Source: Burkholderiales bacterium (GTDB lineage Bacteria > Pseudomonadota > Gammaproteobacteria > Burkholderiales > Casimicrobiaceae). Taken from it: a stretch of DNA of 5,423 bases. The stretch covers positions 1 to 5,423 of the forward strand of contig JAIRPA010000153.1 in assembly GCA_031257235.1 (NCBI GenBank). The letters are read 5' to 3'. Each line of letters starts with the position of its first letter. Positions within the stretch are counted from its first letter, which is position 1. A program made the translations under genes and the position numbers. Below, piece after piece: positions 1-4,987 of the stretch. The notes under the pieces were generated by a model. It was not told the DNA's origin. It was given only the letters and a program-made list of their open reading frames with translations, and searched no databases.

Positions 1-545
1 TGCTTCATCGTGTTGACAAAACCCGTCGAAAATAAATACACCTCGTCGATTGTGCCGTCAGAATAGCCGTCAAACACCGGCTTTAACGGACCGACCAACC
101 GCTCAATATGCGGCACATCGCCTAAATGAGTCACGGTGGAAATGACCGTTGCGCCCATGCGCCCTAAAAAGCCCGCGCCTTTGTTGCCAATGGCAACATA
201 TTGAACCTCTTTGCCTTCGGCAATCCATTTTTTGTGCTGATTCAACACCATGCGCAAAATGTTCGTGTTCAACCCGCCGCACAAACCTTTATCGGTCGTG
301 ATGACCACAGCGACCACCCGTTTGACCGTGTCTCGCTTCACCAAAAACGGATGACGATACTCCGTGTTTGCCTGCGCGACGTGGGACGCGATGTATAACA
401 TCCGCTCCAGATAGGGACGCGACGCGCGCATTCTGTCCTGCGCCTTTTTCATCTTAGACGCCGCGACCATCTCCATCGCCTTGGTGATCTTGCGCGTGTT
501 TTGAACGCTCTTGATCTTATTGCGAATTTCTTTTGATCCCGACAT
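1..545 (-). CDS. atpG: ATP synthase F1 subunit gamma, AtpG (partial, 3' end outside window)
   Basis: This is the central rotor shaft of the F1 head, linking c-ring rotation to conformational change in the alpha3beta3 hexamer. The ATG at 545-543 opens a frame that stays open to the window edge, giving 181 residues of a protein usually near 290. The N-terminus begins MSGSKEIRNKIKSVQNTRKI, followed by TKAMEMVAASKMKKAQ, the conserved N-terminal coiled-coil helix of gamma subunits. Around residues 77-97 comes VVAVVITTDKGLCGGLN, the family hallmark. The visible end reads FVNTMK, as expected for the middle of the protein. A Shine-Dalgarno sequence AAGGGAGA lies at 549-556, 3 nt from the ATG, and 20 nt separate the gene from the atpA stop. 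The C-terminal helix, with the family's signature near the end, is not visible. No frameshift is apparent in the visible part. Identification is secure. Confidence 0.97.
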   Translation of the reverse strand, partial: MSGSKEIRNKIKSVQNTRKITKAMEMVAASKMKKAQDRMRASRPYLERMLYIASHVAQANTEYRHPFLVKRDTVKRVVAVVITTDKGLCGGLNTNILRMVLNQHKKWIAEGKEVQYVAIGNKGAGFLGRMGATVISTVTHLGDVPHIERLVGPLKPVFDGYSDGTIDEVYLFSTGFVNTMK

Positions 546-565
546 GGTTCTCCCTTGCTGTGCGG

Positions 566-2107
566 TTAGTACGTTCCGGTTTTCTTGAAATCGGCAATCG
601 CTGCGGCAAGGGCTTTGTCGTCTTCATCCGACAACGCCTTGCTCGATTCGATCCGCCCCATTAACTCGGCGTACTTGCTCGCCATAAACTGCCGCATCGC
701 CGATTCAAACGACAAGGCTTTGTCCACCGGCACATCATCGAAGAAACCGCGATCCACCGCAAAAAGCGTCAACGACATTTCCGAAACCTGCAAAGGCTCG
801 TATTGCGGTTGTTTCATTAACTCCGTGACCATGCGACCGCGATCCAACTGCTTGCGCGTCACTTCGTCTAAGTCAGAGGCAAACTGCGCAAACGCCGCCA
901 GCTCGCGGTATTGCGCCAACGCCAGACGAATCCCGCCGCCTAACTTTTTGACGACTTTTGTCTGCGCCGCACCGCCCACGCGAGACACCGAAATACCGGC
1001 GTTGATCGCGGGACGAATCCCCGAATTGAAAAGATCGGTCTCAAGGAAAATCTGACCGTCCGTGATGGAGATCACGTTGGTCGGCACAAACGCCGTCACG
1101 TCTCCGGCTTGAGTTTCAATGATCGGCAATGCCGTCAACGAACCGGTTTTTCCCTTGACGGCGCCCTTAGTAAATTTTTCGACATAGTCTGCGTTGACGC
1201 GCGCGGCACGTTCCAACAAACGGGAATGCAAATAAAACACGTCGCCCGGATAGGCTTCACGCCCCGGCGGACGGCGCAACAACAACGAGACTTGACGATA
1301 AGCCCACGCCTGCTTGGTTAAATCATCATAAATAATCAGCGCGTCTTGACCGCGATCACGGAAGTATTCACCCATCGTACAACCGGAATAAGGCGCGATG
1401 TATTGCATGGCCGCAGACTCCGACGCCGACGCCGCGACAACAATGGTGTATTCCATTGCGCCGTGTTCTTCAAGCTTTTTAATCACGCTTTTGATCGACG
1501 AGGCTTTCTGACCGATGGCCACGTAAATACAAATCAAATCTTTGCCTTTTTGATTGATGATCGTGTCGATCGCTACCGCCGTCTTCCCCGTTTGACGATC
1601 GCCGATGATCAATTCACGCTGACCGCGTCCGATCGGCACCATAGAATCAATGGACTTTAACCCCGTTTGCACCGGTTGCGACACCGACTGACGCGCAATC
1701 ACGCCCGGCGCCACTTTTTCGATCACGTCGGTCATCTTTGCGTTGATCGGGCCTTTGCCGTCCACCGGCTGCCCCAAAGAATCCACGACACGCCCGATCA
1801 GCTCAGGCCCGACCGGCACTTCAAGGATGCGCCCCGTGCATTTCACGGTATCCCCTTCGGTGATGTGTTGGTATTCGCCCAACACCACCGCGCCGACGGA
1901 ATCGCGCTCCAAGTTCAATGCGAGACCAAACGCATTGCCCGGAAACTCAAGCATTTCGCCTTGCATCGCGTTGGATAATCCGTGAATGCGGCAAATACCG
2001 TCTGTCACGGAGACAACCGTCCCTTGCGTTTTGACTTCAACACGATTGTCGATATTCTGAATTTTGTTCTTAATCAGTTCACTGATTTCGGAAGGGTTTA
2101 ACTGCAT
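566..2107 (-). CDS. atpA: ATP synthase F1 subunit alpha, AtpA
   Basis: This is the non-catalytic nucleotide-binding subunit of the F1 hexamer; it supplies the arginine finger to the catalytic sites on beta. The start is placed at the ATG at 2107, giving MQLNPSEISELIKNKI and 513 residues, the E. coli length. A longer frame opens at 2140, but its 11 extra residues are encoded largely by the ribosome-binding site. In the 513-residue numbering, the Walker A loop GDRQTGKT is at 169-176. The alpha/beta family signature PAINAGISVS is at 366-375, followed directly by Arg376, the arginine-finger position. The conserved RRPPGREAYPGD segment is at about 278-289. The C-terminal stretch ending ADFKKTGTY resembles betaproteobacterial AtpA. 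No catalytic or structural residue seems missing. The gene lies 42 nt after atpH and 20 nt before atpG, in the usual operon order. Confidence 0.98.
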   Translation of the reverse strand: MQLNPSEISELIKNKIQNIDNRVEVKTQGTVVSVTDGICRIHGLSNAMQGEMLEFPGNAFGLALNLERDSVGAVVLGEYQHITEGDTVKCTGRILEVPVGPELIGRVVDSLGQPVDGKGPINAKMTDVIEKVAPGVIARQSVSQPVQTGLKSIDSMVPIGRGQRELIIGDRQTGKTAVAIDTIINQKGKDLICIYVAIGQKASSIKSVIKKLEEHGAMEYTIVVAASASESAAMQYIAPYSGCTMGEYFRDRGQDALIIYDDLTKQAWAYRQVSLLLRRPPGREAYPGDVFYLHSRLLERAARVNADYVEKFTKGAVKGKTGSLTALPIIETQAGDVTAFVPTNVISITDGQIFLETDLFNSGIRPAINAGISVSRVGGAAQTKVVKKLGGGIRLALAQYRELAAFAQFASDLDEVTRKQLDRGRMVTELMKQPQYEPLQVSEMSLTLFAVDRGFFDDVPVDKALSFESAMRQFMASKYAELMGRIESSKALSDEDDKALAAAIADFKKTGTY

Positions 2108-2112
2108 CATTT

Positions 2113-2126
2113 CCTCACCACCTTTT
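2113..2126 (-). promoter_or_regulatory. Ribosome binding site that decides the atpA start
   Basis: On the minus strand the sequence is AAAAGGTGGTGAGG, then AA, then two ATG codons in tandem (2110-2108 and 2107-2105). The purine-rich match to the 16S anti-Shine-Dalgarno is long. The final GAGG is 2 nt from the first ATG and 5 nt from the second, so the second is better spaced and also gives the family-standard N-terminus. Because this element lies inside the codons of the longer frame starting at 2140, that longer start is unlikely. Confidence 0.75.
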
Positions 2127-2149
2127 GGGTATAGTTCCATTAAAACCGG

Positions 2150-2692
2150 TTAAGGCGCGCGTAACGCTTGCGCCATTGATTGAAGACGACCGCGCACCGA
2201 TGCGTCTATGACCTGATCGCCCACGAAAAGCCGAACACCACCGATCAAAGACGGATTCACCGAGACTTCGGTTTCCACGCCTTTGCCGGCGCGCTCTTTT
2301 AAAATCGATTTGATGGCGGCAATTTGCGCTTCATCAATCGGCAAAGCCGTCTCGATTCTCGTTTGAACGATATTTTCCGCCGCGTCTTTGCGCGCTTTAA
2401 AAAGCGTTTCGATCTCCGGCATCAACGTTAATCGTTTCGCGCGGGTCAAGACATCCACAAACCGCTTGCCGTCGGGACCAAGTTTATCCTCACCACAGAC
2501 CGCAACGATTGCGGCGATTTTGTTTTCCGCCGTCACATTAGGGTCGTCTAAAAAAACGCTCATTTTGGCGTCAGCACAAACGGCGCGCAAAAAAGACAAA
2601 CGGGCAAGCCAAAGAGCAAGACTTTTTTGTTCCAAAGCCAAAGAAAAAACAGCTTCGGCGTAAGGACGGGCAACGGTTAATCGTTCAGCCAT
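2150..2692 (-). CDS. atpH: ATP synthase F1 subunit delta, AtpH
   Basis: This subunit caps the top of the alpha3beta3 head and ties it to the b-subunit dimer, forming the upper part of the peripheral stalk. The protein has 180 residues, close to the usual 177-180. The N-terminal helical domain starts MAERLTVARPYAEAVFSLAL, where RPYAxAxF is the typical delta/OSCP opening. The C-terminal conserved segment is around residues 148-175, reading NPSLIGGVRLFVGDQVIDAS followed by VRGRLQSM, which fits the delta-subunit signature. The start at 2692 is 12 nt after the atpF stop, and its Shine-Dalgarno (GAGG, 2706-2703) overlaps that stop codon, suggesting translational coupling. The middle is the least conserved part, as is normal for delta. 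Function is assigned from both sequence and position. Confidence 0.96.
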   Translation of the reverse strand: MAERLTVARPYAEAVFSLALEQKSLALWLARLSFLRAVCADAKMSVFLDDPNVTAENKIAAIVAVCGEDKLGPDGKRFVDVLTRAKRLTLMPEIETLFKARKDAAENIVQTRIETALPIDEAQIAAIKSILKERAGKGVETEVSVNPSLIGGVRLFVGDQVIDASVRGRLQSMAQALRAP

Positions 2693-2704
2693 GTTTTACC
2701 CGCC

Positions 2705-3175
2705 TCAAAGCTGTTGTTTTAACGCTGTCAATAAAGCAGCGTGGGTTTTGGGATCAACTTCGCGCTCAAGAATTTTGGCCGCTCCCGCCACCGCGAGTTC
2801 TGCGACTTGATCGCGCAATTTCTCTTTGGCGCGCGAAAATTCCTGCTCGACTTCCGCTCGTGCCGCGGCGACGATACGAGCCGCTTCTTCACGCGCTTCC
2901 GTGCGACCTTTCTCGACGGATTCGACTTTTTGCCTTTCCCCCTGAGACACGATGTCTTGAGCTTGCGTCCGCGCTTTCAAAAGCATCTCTTCGATGCGTT
3001 TTTCCGCTGCCGACAAATCCTTTTTGCCTTGCTCTGCCGCCGCAAGACCATCGGCAATCTCTTTTTGACGTGCTTCTATCGCGCGCATCAAAGGAGGCCA
3101 AATCAGTTTGGCGCAGAAGATGATGAGGGCAACGAATACCGCCGCCTGCATCAGCATCGTCAGATTAATATTCAT
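2705..3175 (-). CDS. atpF: ATP synthase Fo subunit b, AtpF
   Basis: This is the peripheral stalk subunit; two copies hold the F1 head still against the rotor. The protein has 156 residues, identical in length to E. coli b. It has one N-terminal membrane helix, about residues 5-27, beginning MNINLTMLMQAAVFVALIIF and ending in the conserved WPPLM at about 26-30. Arg36 in RAIEARQKEIADGL matches the conserved b-subunit arginine. Residues from about 31 to 125 are rich in Ala, Glu, Lys and Arg, consistent with the long right-handed coiled coil. The C-terminal AVAGAAKILEREVD is the conserved delta-binding region. The ATG at 3175 has AAAGGT upstream at a suitable distance. The gene lies 23 nt after atpE and 12 nt before atpH. 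Confidence 0.97.
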   Translation of the reverse strand: MNINLTMLMQAAVFVALIIFCAKLIWPPLMRAIEARQKEIADGLAAAEQGKKDLSAAEKRIEEMLLKARTQAQDIVSQGERQKVESVEKGRTEAREEAARIVAAARAEVEQEFSRAKEKLRDQVAELAVAGAAKILEREVDPKTHAALLTALKQQL

Positions 3176-3198
3176 GGCGAACCTTTCGGGTCGTTAAA

Positions 3199-3471
3199 TT
3201 ACTGAACCACCGACAAAAGCGGGTTCGCAACCGCAAACCACAGCGCAAGACCCACGCCGATGATGAACGACGCGTCAATCAAACCTAAAAGCAAAAAGAC
3301 TTTGACTTGCAATTGCGGCATCAATTCCGGTTGACGCGCCGCGCCTTCCAAGAATTTCGAGCACATAATGCCGATGCCCACGCAAGCGCCCAACGCGCCA
3401 AGACCGATAATTAAGCCGATCCCGACTGCCGTGGAAGCCTGAATTTGAGCCAATAACATGAGATTTTCCAT
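3199..3471 (-). CDS. atpE: ATP synthase Fo subunit c, AtpE
   Basis: This is the proteolipid that forms the membrane rotor ring and carries protons. The 90 residues form two membrane helices, roughly 12-36 and 57-80, joined by the polar loop ARQPEL with Arg46-Gln47-Pro48. The ion-binding carboxylate is Asp66 in LLGLIDASFIIGVG, equivalent to E. coli Asp61. The glycine-rich packing motif of helix 1 is present at G28, G32 and G34. The residue following Asp66 is Ala and the helix 1 position used for sodium coordination is Ile33, so the ring should be proton-specific. Compared with E. coli, the Gly-Gly just before the loop is Cys37-Ser38, and there is another cysteine at 30. The start at 3471 is supported by a doubled Shine-Dalgarno (AAGGAAAGGA, 3480-3489). 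Identification is secure. Confidence 0.98.
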   Translation of the reverse strand: MENLMLLAQIQASTAVGIGLIIGLGALGACVGIGIMCSKFLEGAARQPELMPQLQVKVFLLLGLIDASFIIGVGLALWFAVANPLLSVVQ

Positions 3472-3520
3472 TTTGTGTTTCCTTTCCTTATCGGAGTTTT
3501 TTAAAAGTTAAACGCCGGGG
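3472..3520 (-). promoter_or_regulatory. atpE translation-initiation leader (AU-rich, double Shine-Dalgarno)
   Basis: This is the longest spacer within the operon, 49 nt between the atpB stop and the atpE start. On the minus strand it holds a U/A-rich segment (TTTAACTTTTAAAAAAC), followed by two consecutive Shine-Dalgarno matches: AAGGA at 3489-3485 and AAAGGA at 3485-3480, the second 8 nt from the ATG. In E. coli the equivalent spacer is a known U-rich translational enhancer that lets c be made in excess over the other subunits. The same role here is inferred from position and composition only. Confidence 0.55.
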
Positions 3521-4327
3521 TTAATGATGTTCGTGCGCCATCGACAAATAGACGACGGTGAGCATCATAAAAATGTATGCTTGCAACGTTACAATGAGGA
3601 TGTGAAAGATCGCCCAGCCTAAATCCAACAACCCGCCAAGCGTCACGCCAAGCCAACTATTCGCCGCCCACATCCCCAGCAGCAAAAAAATCAATTCGCC
3701 TGCGTACATGTTGCCGTAAAGCCGTAAGCTGTGCGACAACGGTTTTGACAAATATTCGACGATATTCATCAAAAAATTCGGAATCCATAACAAAAAGTGC
3801 GCGCCGAACGGCGCATTGAATAATTCGTGTATCCAGCCGCCGATGCCTTTGACTTTGATGCTGTAGTAAATCATCATCAAGAACACCGATAGCGCCAAAG
3901 CAAAGGTCGTGTTGACATCCGCCGTCGGGACAAAACGCCATGCGGCATGTTCGCCGCCCACTGTGGACACCCCTTTGGCCATCACGTCAATCGGCAAAAA
4001 ATCCATGCAGTTTAAAAAGAAAACCAACACAAAGGCGGTCATCGCAATCGGCGCGACCCAAGGACTTTTCCCGTGATAAATTTCTTTGACCTGATTATTG
4101 ATGGCCGAGAGCAACATCTCGACTAAGGCTTGACGCTTGGAAGGAACGCCGGCAGTCGCGGCGCGTGTGACCAGCCATAAAAAACCGAATACCAAAAACG
4201 CGACGACGATGGTCGTCAACAATGTGTCCACATGCACCGTCCAAAACCCGCCGTGTTCGGGTTGCGCCAAATGCGTTAAATGGTGCTGCATATAAGAAGA
4301 AGGCGTTAAACCGCTTTCCGTTGTCAT
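3521..4327 (-). CDS. atpB: ATP synthase Fo subunit a, AtpB
   Basis: This is the membrane stator subunit that provides the two proton half-channels against the c-ring. The protein has 268 residues, near the usual 270. Hydrophobic segments lie at about 35-57, 90-111, 138-157, 175-191, 203-222 and 228-262. The essential arginine is Arg202 in LRLYGNMYAGELIF, with Asn206 and Glu211 at the E. coli spacing (R210, N214, E219). The final helix pair carries GWAIFHILIVTLQA with His242 and Gln249, equivalent to E. coli H245 and Q252. FVPTADVNTT, near 132-141, is also typical. His199 and Tyr204 near the arginine differ from the E. coli SLGLRLF context. The start at 4327 has AAGGAA about 6 nt upstream, while an internal Met13 lacks such support. 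The gene is 15 nt from atpI. Confidence 0.98.
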   Translation of the reverse strand: MTTESGLTPSSYMQHHLTHLAQPEHGGFWTVHVDTLLTTIVVAFLVFGFLWLVTRAATAGVPSKRQALVEMLLSAINNQVKEIYHGKSPWVAPIAMTAFVLVFFLNCMDFLPIDVMAKGVSTVGGEHAAWRFVPTADVNTTFALALSVFLMMIYYSIKVKGIGGWIHELFNAPFGAHFLLWIPNFLMNIVEYLSKPLSHSLRLYGNMYAGELIFLLLGMWAANSWLGVTLGGLLDLGWAIFHILIVTLQAYIFMMLTVVYLSMAHEHH

Positions 4328-4342
4328 CGCTTTTCCTTCGTA

Positions 4343-4741
4343 TTATCTTTCGTGTGAATCGCTTTTTTTGGGACTTTGTGTAAGAAGCGCCGCCGCAAAC
4401 ACAAACGCTGTCAGGATAAATGTCACAAAAAAGGCGGTTGCCGATATTTTCCGATAAAAAATCAATACCAAAACCAAAAGTACCACCATCACCGCAATCT
4501 TGACCGCCTCTGCACAAAAGAGACGGACTAATGTCCGTCCTGCGGTCATTGGGCGACTTCCCCATTTCATTGCGCCGGCGTAGGCGACATTGGCGAGCAT
4601 GTTGACCATTCCCCCTAATGCCGCCGAAATGACGCCGGAGACTTCAAAAAACCATCCAAACACGATTCCCGACGCCAACGTCACCATGAATTGCCCGATT
4701 AAAACCGTTTTGATCGGCGAAACGTCAAGCGGTTTGAGCAT
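4343..4741 (-). CDS. atpI: ATP synthase assembly protein AtpI (UncI)
   Basis: This is the first gene of the operon. AtpI proteins are small membrane proteins that help assemble the c-ring and are not part of the finished enzyme. The 132 residues show four hydrophobic segments at about 10-30, 34-57, 80-96 and 101-121. The conserved ALGGMVNMLANVAYA lies around 41-55, and the helix 3 lead-in RLFCAEAVKIAVMV at about 73-86 corresponds to the FxxGEAxK-type motif of proteobacterial AtpI, here with Cys-Ala in place of the usual Arg/Lys-Gly. The tail TQSPKKSDSHER is basic and polar. The ATG at 4741 has GGAG (4750-4747) 5 nt upstream. AtpI is poorly conserved, so the call rests as much on position directly before atpB as on sequence. 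Confidence 0.93.
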   Translation of the reverse strand: MLKPLDVSPIKTVLIGQFMVTLASGIVFGWFFEVSGVISAALGGMVNMLANVAYAGAMKWGSRPMTAGRTLVRLFCAEAVKIAVMVVLLVLVLIFYRKISATAFFVTFILTAFVFAAALLTQSPKKSDSHER

Positions 4742-4781
4742 GGGTTCTCCGCAATGGTGTGATGCGTGACTATTGGATACT

Positions 4782-4798
4782 TTTATCGGCGCGATAAA
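4782..4798. repeat. 17-bp perfect dyad in the atp leader
   Basis: TTTATCG-GCG-CGATAAA has 7-bp perfect arms around a 3-bp centre. It lies 41 nt upstream of the atpI start. It would be in the 5' leader if the candidate promoter at 4820-4848 is used. It would cover the -10 and spacer of a weaker alternative promoter (TTTAAA at 4804-4809, 16 bp, GATAAA at 4782-4787). A second short inverted repeat, GCGCG-ATAAA-CGCGC at 4789-4803, overlaps it. The form is that of a protein operator or small RNA hairpin, but no regulator is identifiable. Confidence 0.5.
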
Positions 4799-4819
4799 CG
4801 CGCTTTAAAAAACTTGCCG

Positions 4820-4848
4820 ATTTTAAGTGCTTTTAGCGGTATGCGCAA
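4820..4848 (-). promoter_or_regulatory. Candidate sigma70 promoter for the atp operon
   Basis: On the minus strand, a -35 box TTGCGC (4848-4843, 3 of 6 matches to consensus) is followed after exactly 17 bp by a -10 box TAAAAT (4825-4820, 5 of 6). Transcription would start near 4813, leaving a leader of about 72 nt before atpI. The weak -35 suggests help from an activator, and a dyad at 4861-4874 sits just upstream. This is the best match I see in the spacer, but no start site is proven, and a weaker alternative (4782-4809) exists. Confidence 0.45.
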
Positions 4849-4860
4849 GCCAAATCTTTA

Positions 4861-4874
4861 ATTCCGGACGGAAT
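4861..4874. repeat. 14-bp perfect dyad upstream of the candidate -35 box
   Basis: ATTCCG-GA-CGGAAT has 6-bp perfect arms with a 2-bp centre. Its centre lies about 55 bp upstream of the predicted transcription start, and 12 bp separate it from the -35 box. This placement suits an activator site contacting RNA polymerase. The binding protein is unknown, and a short dyad such as this can also occur by chance. Confidence 0.4.
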
Positions 4875-4897
4875 ATGACGTGCAAGGGGGAGGCGGT

Positions 4898-4970
4898 AAA
4901 AAGTAAAAACCGTTCGGCAGAAAGTGAAAAGCGACAACCCGACGGCAAAAAGCGGGACTTTTGCCGAACG
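4898..4970 (-). terminator. Intrinsic terminator-like structure after yebC
   Basis: Read on the minus strand, CGTTCGGCA (4970-4962) pairs perfectly with TGCCGAACG (4919-4911). The stem continues with AAAGT (4961-4957) against ACTTT (4925-4921) after a single bulged base at 4920, giving 14 bp. Inside, CCCG (4956-4953) can pair with CGGG (4941-4938). The stem is followed at once by GTTTTTACTTTTT, a U-rich tract broken by one AC. The loop region is long for a terminator. It starts 17 nt after the yebC stop, so it probably ends the yebC transcript and separates it from atp. A competing hairpin is described in the findings. Confidence 0.65.
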
Positions 4971-4987
4971 ATCCCAAAGGTCTCAAA

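Noticed and set aside
585..1978. Series of long plus-strand open frames opposite atpA (585-1055, 1109-1321, 1346-1660, 1667-1978)
   Set aside because: They lie fully antisense to a well conserved gene, have Arg/His/Ser-rich compositions with no recognisable domain, and arise from the codon bias of atpA.
2741..3205. Plus-strand open frame of 154 codons opposite atpF
   Set aside because: It is antisense to the intact b-subunit gene. Its Phe/Arg-rich product is what reverse-complemented Lys/Glu/Ala codons give.
3199..3471. Possible sodium-translocating c-ring
   Set aside because: The ion-binding residue is Asp66 followed by Ala, and the helix 1 position that is Gln in sodium enzymes is Ile33. 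This fits proton binding.
4095..4565. Minus-strand open frame of 156 codons overlapping atpI and atpB
   Set aside because: It overlaps both genes in another frame; the atpI and atpB frames carry the conserved motifs and ribosome-binding sites, and this one carries none.
4782..4809. Alternative promoter TTTAAA-16 bp-GATAAA on the minus strand
   Set aside because: Both boxes match only 4 of 6 and the spacing is suboptimal, so it was kept only as a note. The 4820-4848 candidate has a better -10 and exact 17-bp spacing.
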